A stretch of 64,000 nt of DNA, taken from assembly GCF_014192215.1 (NCBI RefSeq), contig NZ_JACHXP010000005.1, forward strand, positions 124,001 through 188,000, read 5' to 3'. The position numbers and the translations under genes were made by a program. This document shows positions 17,555 to 26,653 of the stretch, piece after piece (the first letter of the stretch is position 1; each line of letters begins with the position of its first letter). The stretch comes from Halomonas cerina (GTDB lineage Bacteria > Pseudomonadota > Gammaproteobacteria > Pseudomonadales > Halomonadaceae). The notes under the pieces are model-generated. The model made no database searches, had not been told where the DNA came from, and was given only the letters and a program-made list of their open reading frames with translations.

Positions 17555-18574
17555 TCACTTAGGCTGGTACTTTACCACCTGCTGGTCGATGGCACCGAAG
17601 ATGCTCTGGCCCTTCCGGTCGAACATCTCGATGCGTACCCGGTCACCGAAGCGCATGAACGGGGTCTTGCTGTCACCATGCAGGATCTTTTCCACCATGC
17701 GCACCTCGGCCAGGCAGCTGTAGCCCACGCCGCCTTCGGCGATCGGCTTGCCGGGGCCACCGTCGGCGTCCGGATTGGAAACGGTGCCCGAGCCGACCAC
17801 GGCACCGGCGCCCAGGTAGCGGGTGCGGGCGGCGTGGGCCACCAGCTCGGGGAAGCCGAAGATCATGTCCGGGCCGGATTCCGGCTCACCGAACTTCTCG
17901 CCATTCAGGTGGACGGTCAGCGGCAGGTGCACCTTGCCGTCCTGCCAGGCGTCGCCCAGCTCGTCCGGGGTCACGGCGATCGGCGAAAAGCTGGAGGCCG
18001 GCTTGGCCTGGAAGAAGCCGAAGCCCTTGGCCAGCTCGCCGGGGATCAGGCCACGCAGGCTGACGTCGTTGACCAGCATCACCAGCTTGATGTGTTGGGC
18101 CGCCTGCTCCGGGCTCACCGCCATGGGCACGTCATCGGTAATCACGGCGATCTCGCCCTCGAAGTCGATGCCGTGCTCCTCGCTGATCGCCTCGATGTCA
18201 TCGGTGGGGGCGATGAAGCGATCGCCACCGCCCTGGTACATCAGCGGGTCGGTCCAGAAGGTCTCGGGCATCTCGGCATTGCGCGCCTGACGCACCAGCT
18301 TGACGTGGTTGAGGTAGGCGGAGCCGTCGGCCCAGTTATAGGTGCGCGGCAGCGGCGAATGCAGGGCCGCCTGGTCGAGGTCGAAGGCGCCCTCGGCCTG
18401 GCCGGCATTGAGGGCCGCATAGCGCTCCTCGAGTTTGGGACTCAGGGTGTCCCAGGCCTCGATGGCCTGCTGCAGGGTGGCGGCGATATCGGTGGCACGC
18501 ACGGCGCGGGTCAGGTCGCGGGAGACGATGATCAGTTCGCCGTCGCGGCCGTTCTTGAGCGTGGCAAGCTTCAT
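17555..18574 (-). CDS. fahA: fumarylacetoacetase
   Basis: 339-residue hydrolase that splits fumarylacetoacetate into fumarate and acetoacetate. The C-terminal FAH domain carries the metal ligands in IDFEGEIAVITDDVP and LVNDVSLRG, with VGSGTVSNPDADG near the end. The N-terminal about 80 residues form the small domain of bacterial fumarylacetoacetases. The ATG at 18574 gives the expected N-terminus MKLATLKNGRDG. It lies between hmgA and maiA in one minus-strand operon. Confidence 0.93.
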   Translation of the reverse strand: MKLATLKNGRDGELIIVSRDLTRAVRATDIAATLQQAIEAWDTLSPKLEERYAALNAGQAEGAFDLDQAALHSPLPRTYNWADGSAYLNHVKLVRQARNAEMPETFWTDPLMYQGGGDRFIAPTDDIEAISEEHGIDFEGEIAVITDDVPMAVSPEQAAQHIKLVMLVNDVSLRGLIPGELAKGFGFFQAKPASSFSPIAVTPDELGDAWQDGKVHLPLTVHLNGEKFGEPESGPDMIFGFPELVAHAARTRYLGAGAVVGSGTVSNPDADGGPGKPIAEGGVGYSCLAEVRMVEKILHGDSKTPFMRFGDRVRIEMFDRKGQSIFGAIDQQVVKYQPK

Positions 18575-18639
18575 GGGTTTGGTCCTTGTCGTCAGGGGCG
18601 GGGCCTTTAGCGCCCCGCGCATTATCGATGAGGTCGAGA

Positions 18640-19950
18640 TCAGGCCTGGTTCGGGTCGAAGTGCGAGCGCAGGGTCGACCAGACATCCACATAGTCGCGC
18701 TGGCGGAATTCCGTGGCCAGTGCGGCCTCGGTGGGATGGTAGACGTAGCGGCTCTCGAACATGAAGGCCAGGGTATCGCCCAGGTACTGCGGCTCGAGAT
18801 TGGCGTTGGAGGCCTTCTCGAAGGTCTCGGCATCCGGCCCGTGGGGCGACATGCAGTTGTGAAGGCTCGCGCCGCCCGGCAGGAAGCCTTCGGCCTTGGC
18901 GTCATACTCGCCGTGGATTAGGCCCATGAACTCGCTCATCAGGTTGCGATGGAACCAGGGCGGACGGAAGGTGTTCTCGGCCACCATCCAGCGCGGCGGG
19001 AAGATGACGAAGTCCAGATTGGCCATCCCCGGGGTATCGGAGGCCGAGGTCAGCACGGTGAAGATCGATGGGTCGGGGTGATCGAAGCTCACCGTGTTGA
19101 TGGTGTTGAAGCGGGCGAGGTCGTACTTGTAGGGTGCGTAGTTGCCGTGCCAGGCCACCACGTCGAGCGGCGAGTGGTCGAGCCGGGTAGTCCAGAAGCG
19201 GCCGGAGAACTTGGCCACCAGCGAGAACTCTCCCTCGAGGTCCTCATAGGCGGCGACGGGGCTCTGGAAATCCCGCGGGTTGGCCAGGCCGTTGGCGCCG
19301 ATGGGGCCCAGGCCGGGCAGCTCCAGGGGCTGGCCGTAGTTCTCGCAGATATAGCCGCGAGCGGCATCGACGCCTGACGCCCGGCGTACCTGGAACTTGA
19401 CGCCGCGGGGGATCACCGCGATCTCGCCGCCCGCGACATCGAGCTCGCCGAATTCGGTACGCAGCAGCAGCGTGCCGAGCTGCGGCACGATCAACAGCTC
19501 GCCGTCGGCGTCGTAGAAGAAGCGCTCGGTCATGTCCTGGTTGAAGGTGTAGACATGCACACCGACCCCGCTCTGGGCGCCGGCATCCCCGTTGACGGCA
19601 ATAGTCAGCAGGCCGTCGATGAAGTCGGTGGGCGCGTCGGGCAGCGGCGCCGGGTCCCAGCGCATCTGGTTGGGATCGGCGGCGGGCTTGTCCAGCGGTG
19701 AAGTGTGAACCTGGCGGTTTTCCAGAGGCTGATAGGCGCTCTGCACCACGGACGGGCGGATACGATAGAGCCAGCTTCTCAGGTTCTGGTGGCGTGGCGC
19801 CGTGAAGGCGGAGCCGGTCAGCTGTTCGGCATAGAGCCCGTAGGCACACTTCTGAGGGGAGTTCTGACCCTCGGGAAGAGCGCCGGGTAGGGCTTCGGTG
19901 GCGAAGTGGTTGCGGAAACCGCTCTGGTACTCAAGCGTCTCGATGGTCAT
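18640..19950 (-). CDS. hmgA: homogentisate 1,2-dioxygenase
   Basis: 436-residue Fe(II) enzyme that opens the homogentisate ring to maleylacetoacetate. [21 protein letters not shown] and [20 protein letters not shown] at the N-terminus are diagnostic. The cupin region [21 protein letters not shown], [19 protein letters not shown] and [16 protein letters not shown] supply the His and Glu iron ligands. GAGGAG lies 7 nt before the ATG at 19950. It is the central enzyme of the cluster, downstream of the FAD hydroxylase and DUF2783 genes. Confidence 0.96.
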   Translation of the reverse strand: MTIETLEYQSGFRNHFATEALPGALPEGQNSPQKCAYGLYAEQLTGSAFTAPRHQNLRSWLYRIRPSVVQSAYQPLENRQVHTSPLDKPAADPNQMRWDPAPLPDAPTDFIDGLLTIAVNGDAGAQSGVGVHVYTFNQDMTERFFYDADGELLIVPQLGTLLLRTEFGELDVAGGEIAVIPRGVKFQVRRASGVDAARGYICENYGQPLELPGLGPIGANGLANPRDFQSPVAAYEDLEGEFSLVAKFSGRFWTTRLDHSPLDVVAWHGNYAPYKYDLARFNTINTVSFDHPDPSIFTVLTSASDTPGMANLDFVIFPPRWMVAENTFRPPWFHRNLMSEFMGLIHGEYDAKAEGFLPGGASLHNCMSPHGPDAETFEKASNANLEPQYLGDTLAFMFESRYVYHPTEAALATEFRQRDYVDVWSTLRSHFDPNQA

Positions 19951-19964
19951 GGGCATCTCCTCGT

Positions 19965-20204
19965 TCAGCACTGTTCTTGTTGGGCTGGCTGGTCGTGAGC
20001 CGTTGCCGGTTCAGTGGCCTGGCCGGCAATGGCCAGGGCTTCCTCGAGCACCTGCTGGTCGCCGATATGGTTGGCCAGCAGCAGGATGAGGCGGGCGTTG
20101 ATGCGTTCGCTCTCGGTCTCGCCGCGCTCGCGATGGATATCGGTCAGCGCCGCGTAGAAGGCGTCCGGGTCGGTGAAGTTCGGATTTAGTTCAAGCCGTG
20201 GCAT
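19965..20204 (-). CDS. DUF2783 small protein, partner of the FAD hydroxylase
   Basis: 79-residue protein. [19 protein letters not shown] and [20 protein letters not shown] are the family core; the Gln/Ala-rich tail is variable. It overlaps the 3' end of the flavoprotein gene by 14 nt and precedes hmgA by 14 nt, so translation is probably coupled. In P. putida the small MhaB protein works with flavoprotein MhaA to turn 3-hydroxyphenylacetate into homogentisate; the same role is inferred here. Confidence 0.75.
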   Translation of the reverse strand: MPRLELNPNFTDPDAFYAALTDIHRERGETESERINARLILLLANHIGDQQVLEEALAIAGQATEPATAHDQPAQQEQC

Positions 20205-21903
20205 GACGTGACTCCTTGGTCGCAAGGTGCTTGCCCAGGGCGTGATCGATGGCCTGGTTGACCGCGTCTCGACGGCAGTCGGTCCAGCGGGCCGTGACAT
20301 GCTGGTCGGGTCGGATCAGGTAGCAGGCACCGGATGCCAAGCCGTAGCGCTCATCGACCAGGCCCTCGGCATCCTCGATCAAGGCGGTGCGTGGCAGCCG
20401 GGTCAGGGCCTGGGAGGCGGGACCAAGGACGAGCAGATCCAGGTCCGGCTGCTGCTCCAGCAGTGTTGCCAGTTCCGGTACCAGGGCTTCGGCGTCACTG
20501 GTCCGGACCCGGCCGTCCAGCAGCAGCACGAAGCGGTCGCCGAGTTGATTGAGCAGCCAGGCGCTCTGGCCGCCCAGGCGCACCGGGGCATCCTTGGCCG
20601 GACTGCCGGGACGCAACGCCGCCGGGAAGGTCGTGTCGTCCGGGCCGTTGAGCGGCGAGGCATCATAGCGGCAGGGCATCGACAGCCGGCCGCTGTTGAC
20701 CAGGCTGCGAGCGAACGAATAGTGCTCGGCCAGTTCCAGCACGCTGTCGCGGAAGAGGCGACTCACGCGGCTCTTGGGCGTAATGAAGTCGGTGGCGCGG
20801 GTCGAGTTGAGGATGTTCTCGTCGGCACCGTGCTGGCGCTCGGTGTCGTAGGTCTCGAGCAGGGCCTCAGGGGCCTGCCCCTTGAGCACCCGGGCCAGCT
20901 TCCAGGCCAGGTTGTCGATGCCCTGGGCGCCGCCGTTGGCGCCACGGGCGCCGAAAGGCGAGACCTGGTGGGCGGCATCGCCCATGAAGAACACCCGGTC
21001 ATGGATGAAGCGGTCCATCTTGCGGCAGCGGAAGGTGTAGACGCTGGCCCACTCGAGCTCGAATTCCACGTCCTCGCCGAGCATGGCCTGGACCCGCGGG
21101 CGGATGTTCGCTTCCTTCTTCTCCTCCTCGGGGTCGGCGTCCCAGCCCAACTGGAAGTCGATGCGCCAGACGTTATCCGGCTGCTTGTGCAGCAGCACCG
21201 ACTGGCCCGGGTGGAAGGGCGGGTCGAACCAGAACCAGCGCTCGGTAGGGAAGTCGGCCTTCATGATCACGTCGGCGATCAAGAAGCGGTCCTGGAAGAT
21301 CTGGCCCTTGCACTCCAGGCCCAGCATGTCGCGGATACCGCTGTTGGCGCCGTCGGCCACCAACAGGTAGTCGCAACTGAGTTGGTAGTCGCCGTCCTGG
21401 GTGGCGATCGTCACCACGCTATGGTCGGGTTGACTATCCACCGCGGTGACCTTGTGGAGCCAGCGCAGATCGATATGTTCCTCCAGTGCCTGAGCACGAT
21501 CGACCAGGTATTCCTCCAGGTAGTACTGCTGCAGGTTGATGAAGGCCGGCATGCGATGACCTTCCTCGGGCAGCAGATCGAAGTCATAGACCTCGCGGTC
21601 TTGGAAGAACACGCGCCCATGCTGCCAGGTGACTCCCTTGTCGAGCATCGGCTGGGCCGCTCCCAGACGATCCATGATCTCGAGGGTGCGTTTGGCGAAA
21701 CAGATGGCCCGCGAGCCGACACTGACGGTGTTGTTATCGTCCAGCAGCACGCTGTCGATACCCTGCTGCGCCAGGTCGATGGCGGCGGTCAGGCCCGAGG
21801 GGCCGGCGCCGACGATCACCACCGGGCAGTGACGCACATCGTCACGGTCGAGCTCGGGGGGGCGTCGATAGGGGTAGACGGGATTCTGGTAGGTGGTTGG
21901 CAT
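20191..21903 (-). CDS. FAD-dependent hydroxylase, probable 3-hydroxyphenylacetate 6-hydroxylase (MhaA-like)
   Basis: 570-residue class A flavoprotein monooxygenase. PVVIVGAGPSGLTAAIDLAQ (about residues 27–46), YLLVADGANSGIRDMLG and RVFFMGDAAHQVSPFGARGA are the three FAD/NAD(P)H motifs. It is placed just upstream of a DUF2783 gene and hmgA, so a homogentisate-forming hydroxylation is the simplest role. It is clearly paralogous to the product of 10114–11793 (shared FPTERR/W and HKQPD-VWRIDFQL segments). The exact substrate is inferred from context. Confidence 0.82.
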   Translation of the reverse strand: MPTTYQNPVYPYRRPPELDRDDVRHCPVVIVGAGPSGLTAAIDLAQQGIDSVLLDDNNTVSVGSRAICFAKRTLEIMDRLGAAQPMLDKGVTWQHGRVFFQDREVYDFDLLPEEGHRMPAFINLQQYYLEEYLVDRAQALEEHIDLRWLHKVTAVDSQPDHSVVTIATQDGDYQLSCDYLLVADGANSGIRDMLGLECKGQIFQDRFLIADVIMKADFPTERWFWFDPPFHPGQSVLLHKQPDNVWRIDFQLGWDADPEEEKKEANIRPRVQAMLGEDVEFELEWASVYTFRCRKMDRFIHDRVFFMGDAAHQVSPFGARGANGGAQGIDNLAWKLARVLKGQAPEALLETYDTERQHGADENILNSTRATDFITPKSRVSRLFRDSVLELAEHYSFARSLVNSGRLSMPCRYDASPLNGPDDTTFPAALRPGSPAKDAPVRLGGQSAWLLNQLGDRFVLLLDGRVRTSDAEALVPELATLLEQQPDLDLLVLGPASQALTRLPRTALIEDAEGLVDERYGLASGACYLIRPDQHVTARWTDCRRDAVNQAIDHALGKHLATKESRHATA

Positions 21904-21990
21904 GGCTCCTCCGACCGCGGTGGTTCCGAGGGCAGGCCTGCGTGGACCTGCCCCGGCGCCGCTTGCCAGGCATGGGTTGAAAACAGGGCG

Positions 21991-22959
21991 TTATTGGTTC
22001 TCGACGACGTCCTGCAGGGAGTGCCACATCTGGGTGTCACGCTCGGCGGTCCAGATGCGCGGGTCGGGATACTCGCCGCCGGCCTCGTCATAGCAGCGGG
22101 TGATATCGAAGGGCAGACAGTGGTCGAAGATCACCCAGTGGCCGTACTTGGGCTTGAGCCGGGCGTAGGTCTCGGCGTAGCACTCGGAGAGTGACTTGCC
22201 GGCGGCCTTGCCGGCCTTGACGCTCTCGTACATGTCGGCGAGGAAGTCGCGGGTGCCCTGGATCGCTTCCTGGCACTGTTCGGGGGTTTGCAGCGCCTCG
22301 CCGCGGCCCGGCACCAGCTTCTGCGGGGCCATGGCCTGGAGGCGATCGAGGGTGGCGGGCCAGTGCTCATGGTAGGCGTCGCCGGTATAGGGGGTAGCGC
22401 CGAACTCCACCAGGTCGCCGGAGAACATCACCTGCTCCTCGGGCAGCCAGACGATGGTGTCGCCCTTGGTGTGGCCACGACCCAGGTGGATGATGCGCAC
22501 CTCGCGACTGCCCATGAACACCGTCAGTTGCTCCTGGAAGACGATGTTGGGCCAGGTCAGGCCGGGCACGGAGTCGACGCCCTGGAACAGGCGCGGGAAG
22601 CGGCCGACCTCGGACTCATAGTCCTGCTGGCCGCGCTCCTTGATCAGATCATAGGTGTGCTGGCTGGCATAGAGGTTCTCGGCCTCGTAGGCCGAAGCCC
22701 CCAGCACGCGCACGGCGTGGTAGTGGGTCAGGACCACGTGCTTGATCGGCAGGTCGGTCACCTCGCGGATCCGGCGGATCACGTCCTGGGCCATGATCGG
22801 GGTGGCCTGGGTGTCGATGACCATCACGCTGTCGTCGCCGATGACGATGCCGGTGTTGGGGTCGCCCTCGGCGGTATAGGCGTAGAGGCCGTCGGCCAGC
22901 TTGTCGAAGCTGATCTGCTTCTCTTCGGTATCGGCGTGGGATGCGAACTTCTTGCTCAT
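21991..22959 (-). CDS. MBL-fold protein with an altered metal-binding motif
   Basis: 322-residue protein with the metallo-beta-lactamase fold: DDSVMVIDTQATP at about residue 42, LTHYHAVRVLGASAY where HxHxDH is expected, HLGRGHTKGDTIVWLP and MFSGDLVEFG. The Asp-His half of HxHxDH is replaced by Val-Arg, so the classical two-metal site is incomplete, while the later His and Asp ligands remain. It is the first gene of the hmg operon. Its step is unknown; it could hydrolyse a pathway thioester or lactone or be regulatory. Confidence 0.8.
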   Translation of the reverse strand: MSKKFASHADTEEKQISFDKLADGLYAYTAEGDPNTGIVIGDDSVMVIDTQATPIMAQDVIRRIREVTDLPIKHVVLTHYHAVRVLGASAYEAENLYASQHTYDLIKERGQQDYESEVGRFPRLFQGVDSVPGLTWPNIVFQEQLTVFMGSREVRIIHLGRGHTKGDTIVWLPEEQVMFSGDLVEFGATPYTGDAYHEHWPATLDRLQAMAPQKLVPGRGEALQTPEQCQEAIQGTRDFLADMYESVKAGKAAGKSLSECYAETYARLKPKYGHWVIFDHCLPFDITRCYDEAGGEYPDPRIWTAERDTQMWHSLQDVVENQ

Positions 22960-23015
22960 GGTTCCTCCGGTGTCGTCACGGTCTGGCGACGCGCTGTCGC
23001 GTGTGGGATAGGATC

Positions 23016-23035
23016 ATAGTTTCTATTGAAACTAT
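23016..23035. promoter_or_regulatory. palindromic operator candidate (MarR type)
   Basis: ATAGTTTC, TATT, GAAACTAT: an 8-bp perfect inverted repeat with a 4-bp spacer between the divergent MBL and dctP genes. Size and symmetry suit a MarR dimer, and a MarR gene closes the adjacent TRAP operon, so it may control both directions. Confidence 0.55.
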
Positions 23036-23230
23036 ATGTCCAGCATGTCGAAGCCTGCTACGGTTAAACTTACCCTTTCCGAGGACGAAAAACTGCCTCA
23101 GATCAAAGGTCTTAAGGTAATATAGTACTTAAGTCTAGTGATGTGAAGCGGCAAATTAGTTGCACAAGAGACTGTCTGGCGGCAAGGTGGCGGCCATAAC
23201 AATCACCCGTGACGACCCAGGAGTACAGAA

Positions 23231-24286
23231 ATGAACAAATCCGCTCGTCTGATCATGGGAGCCATGTCCGTAGCAGGCATGGCTTTCAGCCTTCCCACCC
23301 TGGCCCAGACCACCATCAACGTCAGCAGCTGGGGTGGTCCCAATCACGGCATCAACACCATCGTCTGGCCGACCTGGAAGGCCTGGATCGAGGAGGCCAC
23401 CGAGGGACGCGTGACCCTGCAGGTCACCGAGGACCTGGGGCCGCCCGATGCTCAGATGGCCCTGGTCGCCGATGGCGTGGCCGACGCCAGCTGGATCTTC
23501 CATGGCCACATGCCGGGCCGTTTCGAGCTGACCAAGCTGCCGGAATTCCCCACCTTCGAGGAGTTCTCCTCCGAGGCGGCGTCCGCCGCCTACTGGCGTA
23601 CCCATCAGGAATACCTAGCCCAGGCCAATGAGCACCGCGGGCTGGAGGTAATGGCGGTGGGCGTGCACGGCCCTGGCCAGATCTTTACCGGCGAGAAGGT
23701 CGAGACATTCGATCAGCTGGCCGGCAAGCGGATGCGCGTCGGCGGTGGCGTCATGACCGACCTGGCCGAACACCTGGAGCTCACCGGGGTGGCGCTGCCG
23801 CCGACCGGTGTCTACGAGGCGGCCTCCCAGGGCGTCATCGACGGCGCCATGCTGACCCTTGAGGGGCTGCGCAGCTTCCGCGTCGCCGAGGTGCTGCCCT
23901 ATACCCTCACCGTGGACGGCGGTTTCTATCGTGGCAGCTTCGCGATCATCATGAATCCCATGGTCTGGGATCGCGTCTCCGCCGAGGACCGCGAGGCCAT
24001 CGAAGGCATCTCGGGTGAGTCCTTGTCGCGACTGTTCGGCTACATGATGGACGTGGCGGATCAGCGCGGCGTCGAGTTCGCCAAGGAACTGGGCAATACC
24101 TTCACCCAGGCCTCCGAGGAGGACATCGCCATGCTCAAGGAGATCAGCGCGGAGCTGGTCGAGCAGTGGGCCGACAAGGTGGGCCGTGGCGACCTGGAAG
24201 CCCGGGAGGCACTGGAGTTCTTTCGCAGTGAGCTGGCCGTGGCGGCCGAGGCGGAGAGCATCGAACCGCGTGTGGTCCAGCAATAA
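23231..24286 (+). CDS. dctP: TRAP transporter substrate-binding protein (copy 1)
   Basis: 351-residue periplasmic DctP-type protein. Residues 1–26 form a Sec signal peptide ending ALAQ-like (PTLAQ). The mature chain has the family sequences WPTWKAWIEEATEGRV, GKRMRVGGGVMTDL and YRGSFAIIMNPMVWD, including the Arg that usually contacts a substrate carboxylate. It starts an operon with dctQ and dctM. The ligand is unknown; position beside the homogentisate genes suggests an aromatic or dicarboxylic acid. It is similar to, but clearly diverged from, the copy at 27034. Confidence 0.9.
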   Translation: MNKSARLIMGAMSVAGMAFSLPTLAQTTINVSSWGGPNHGINTIVWPTWKAWIEEATEGRVTLQVTEDLGPPDAQMALVADGVADASWIFHGHMPGRFELTKLPEFPTFEEFSSEAASAAYWRTHQEYLAQANEHRGLEVMAVGVHGPGQIFTGEKVETFDQLAGKRMRVGGGVMTDLAEHLELTGVALPPTGVYEAASQGVIDGAMLTLEGLRSFRVAEVLPYTLTVDGGFYRGSFAIIMNPMVWDRVSAEDREAIEGISGESLSRLFGYMMDVADQRGVEFAKELGNTFTQASEEDIAMLKEISAELVEQWADKVGRGDLEAREALEFFRSELAVAAEAESIEPRVVQQ

Positions 24287-24304
24287 GTCCCAGGAGAGTT
24301 TTTC

Positions 24305-24844
24305 ATGATTCGCATACCAACAGGCGGGTCGCGCCTCGGCCGGGTCATGCAGATGGTGCTGGAGGGGGTGGCAGGGGCCACCCTCTTCGGCATGATGCTG
24401 CTGACCACGGCGGACGTGACCGGCCGTTTCTTCTTCAATTCCCCGATTCTGGGTGCCGTGGAGCTGACCCAGCTGATGCTGGCCGCGGTGATCTTCCTGT
24501 CGCTGCCGGTGGTGTGCTGGCGTGAGGAACATGTCAGCGTCGACCTGCTCGATGCGGTCTTTCCAGCGCGCTGGATCTGGTTGCGCCAGGTGATCGTCAA
24601 CCTGGTGGTGACTGCCGCCCTGTGGGTGATGGCCGGACGGGTCTGGGCGCTGGGAGCCAGGGCGTTCAGCTGGGGCGATGTCACCGAATTCCTGCGCATC
24701 CCCATCGGCTACCTGATCTACCTGATGGCGATCATGCTGGCCGTCTCGGCGCTGCTCACCCTGCTGCGTGCCATCTGTTACCTGCTCGAGGGTGTCGGGG
24801 TCCTCGAGCGCGGCGGGCCGTTGAGTCCGGGAGGTCATCCATGA
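24305..24844 (+). CDS. dctQ: TRAP transporter small permease (copy 1)
   Basis: 179-residue inner-membrane protein with four helices. ADVTGRFFFNSPILGAVELT and the CWREEHVSVDLLD loop are typical of DctQ. It overlaps dctM by an ATGA start/stop. From codon 14 onward it is identical to the second copy at 28110; only the first 13 residues differ. Confidence 0.92.
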   Translation: MIRIPTGGSRLGRVMQMVLEGVAGATLFGMMLLTTADVTGRFFFNSPILGAVELTQLMLAAVIFLSLPVVCWREEHVSVDLLDAVFPARWIWLRQVIVNLVVTAALWVMAGRVWALGARAFSWGDVTEFLRIPIGYLIYLMAIMLAVSALLTLLRAICYLLEGVGVLERGGPLSPGGHP

Positions 24845-26134
24845 TCGAGTCGCTTTATGGATTCGCTGCGCTGCTGATCCTGGCCTTCCTGCGGGTGCCG
24901 CTGGCTTTCGCCATGGGCATCGTGGGTTTCGTGGGCTTCTACTACCTGACCGGCAACTGGACGGCGGCCGAGGCCATGGCCGCCCGCCGCGTGGTGGATA
25001 CCGGCATGGATTACGGTTTGTCGGTGATCCCGCTGTTCATCCTGATGGGCAACCTCGTCTCCCATGCCGGACTCTCGGATGCCCTGTTCCGCGCTTCCAA
25101 CGGGTTTCTCGGTCACCGCAAGGGCGGTCAGGCCATGGCGACCATCGTCGCCTGCGGCGGCTTCAGTGCCATCTGCGGCTCGAGCCTGGCCACCTGTGCC
25201 ACCATGGGGCGGGTGGCCATGCCGCAGATGCGCAAGTACGGCTACAAGGACTCGCTGGCCTCGGCGTCGATCGCCGCCGGCGGCACCCTGGGCATCCTGA
25301 TTCCGCCCAGCGTGATGCTGGTGATCTATGGCATCCTCACCGAGACCAGCATCCGCGAGCTGTTTGCCGCGGGCTTCATTCCCGGCATGATCGGCATCCT
25401 GTTCTACCTGTTCGCGGTGAAGTGGGTGCTGTGGCGCGACCCGGACGCCGGCCCGGCTGGCGAGACGGTGCCCTGGCGTGAGCGCTTTGCCGCCCTCAAG
25501 GATGTCGGCAGCACCCTGGCGCTGTTCGTGCTGGTGATCGGTGGCATCTACCTGGGCGTGTTCACGCCCACCGAGGCGGCGGGGATCGGCGCCATGGGGG
25601 CCTTTTTGATCGCGCTGACCAAGCGGGCATTGACGCCCAGGGTGCTGATGAACGTGCTGATGGACACCGTGCGCACCACGGCCATGCTGTTCGCGGTGGT
25701 GCTCACCGCGCTGATCTTTGCCAACTTCATCAACCGCGCGGGGTTGCCCAATGACCTGCTGGCGCTGGTCAACGGCCTGGATGTGACGCCCTTCGTGGTG
25801 ATCCTGGTGATCATCGCCATCTATGTGGTGCTGGGCTGCGTGTTCGAGAGCATGTCGATGCTGCTGCTGACGGTGCCGGTGTTCTTCCCGGTGGTGGCGG
25901 GGCTGGGCTACGACCTGGTGTGGTTCGGCATCCTGGTGGTGATCGTGATCGAGATCAGCCTGATCACCCCACCGGTGGGGATGAACGTCTTCGTGCTGCG
26001 GGCGGTGCTGCCGGACGTGTCCACGGGGACGATCTTCCGCGGGGTGACGCCGTTCTGGGTCGCCGGGACGGCGCGTGCGCTACTGGTACTGGTCTTCCCG
26101 GGGGTCGCGCTGTTCCTGCCGCAACTGCTTTACT
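24344..26134 (+). repeat. long direct repeat, copy 1 (dctQ codon 14 to the dctM stop)
   Basis: 1791 bp that recur at 28149–29939 (offset 3805). By reading both copies I see one difference: G at 24860 versus T at 28665. The repeat ends exactly within the dctM stop codon (TAG versus TGA). Confidence 0.9.
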
Positions 26135-26136
26135 AG
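24841..26136 (+). CDS. dctM: TRAP transporter large permease (copy 1)
   Basis: 431-residue, 11–12 helix DctM permease that carries out the Na+-coupled transport. LGILIPPSVMLVIYGILTET and LITPPVGMNVFVLRAV are diagnostic. The ATG at 24841 overlaps the dctQ stop; a much longer open frame starting at 24622 is an out-of-frame read-through of dctQ. It differs from the second copy only at codon 7 (GGA Gly here, GTA Val there). Confidence 0.93.
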   Translation: MIESLYGFAALLILAFLRVPLAFAMGIVGFVGFYYLTGNWTAAEAMAARRVVDTGMDYGLSVIPLFILMGNLVSHAGLSDALFRASNGFLGHRKGGQAMATIVACGGFSAICGSSLATCATMGRVAMPQMRKYGYKDSLASASIAAGGTLGILIPPSVMLVIYGILTETSIRELFAAGFIPGMIGILFYLFAVKWVLWRDPDAGPAGETVPWRERFAALKDVGSTLALFVLVIGGIYLGVFTPTEAAGIGAMGAFLIALTKRALTPRVLMNVLMDTVRTTAMLFAVVLTALIFANFINRAGLPNDLLALVNGLDVTPFVVILVIIAIYVVLGCVFESMSMLLLTVPVFFPVVAGLGYDLVWFGILVVIVIEISLITPPVGMNVFVLRAVLPDVSTGTIFRGVTPFWVAGTARALLVLVFPGVALFLPQLLY

Positions 26137-26143
26137 GAGAAAT

Positions 26144-26653
26144 ATGGAGATGGAAGGGCGACCGAAGATGCCACAAGAGCCTGCGGGGGCTGCGGAGGCG
26201 GGCCTTCCTCCCAAGCCGGAAATGGACCTCAACCAGTTCCTGCCCTATCGACTCAACCGGCTGGCCGACCGCATCAGCGACGAGCTGGCGCGCATGTACG
26301 CCGAGCGCTACGACCTCAACGTGGCCCAGTGGCGTGTGCTGGCCTGGCTCAGCCACTGCGATGACCTGACCGCCAAGAAGGTCTGCGCCTACACCAACAT
26401 GGACAAGGCACGGGTCTCCCGAGCAGTGCAGGCGCTGGTCGATCGTGGTCTGGTGACTCGGATGCCCTCCGCCCGGGACCAGCGGGTCCATGACCTGCAC
26501 CTGACCGAGGCGGGGGCACGGCTGCTCTCGCGCCTGATCCCGGAGGCTCAGGACTGGGAGGCGGAGCTCGTGGCGACCCTGAGTGCGGGCGAGTACCGCG
26601 ACCTGCTCAATGCCATGGGCAAGCTCGAGCGGCAGCTGGAGCGGATCGGCTGA
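26144..26653 (+). CDS. MarR-family transcriptional regulator
   Basis: 169-residue winged-helix protein. The core runs from FLPYRLNRLADRISDELA through KKVCAYTNMDKARVSRAVQALVDRGLVTRM-like recognition helix and wing (RDQRVHDLHLTEAG). AGGAGA precedes a choice of in-frame ATGs at 26144 and 26150. It is only 7 bp after dctM copy 1, so it probably belongs to that operon; no second MarR gene follows the duplicate dctM. The palindrome at 23016 is a plausible target. The effector is perhaps a pathway acid, by inference. Confidence 0.88.
   Translation: MEMEGRPKMPQEPAGAAEAGLPPKPEMDLNQFLPYRLNRLADRISDELARMYAERYDLNVAQWRVLAWLSHCDDLTAKKVCAYTNMDKARVSRAVQALVDRGLVTRMPSARDQRVHDLHLTEAGARLLSRLIPEAQDWEAELVATLSAGEYRDLLNAMGKLERQLERIG

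Noticed and set aside
20227..22194. 655-codon plus-strand frame opposite the FAD hydroxylase
   Set aside because: Antisense shadow of a gene with clear FAD motifs; no ribosome-binding site or family resemblance.
24622..26136. 504-residue version of DctM starting inside dctQ
   Set aside because: The first 73 residues are an out-of-frame reading of dctQ; the ATG at 24841 overlapping the dctQ stop gives the normal DctM length.
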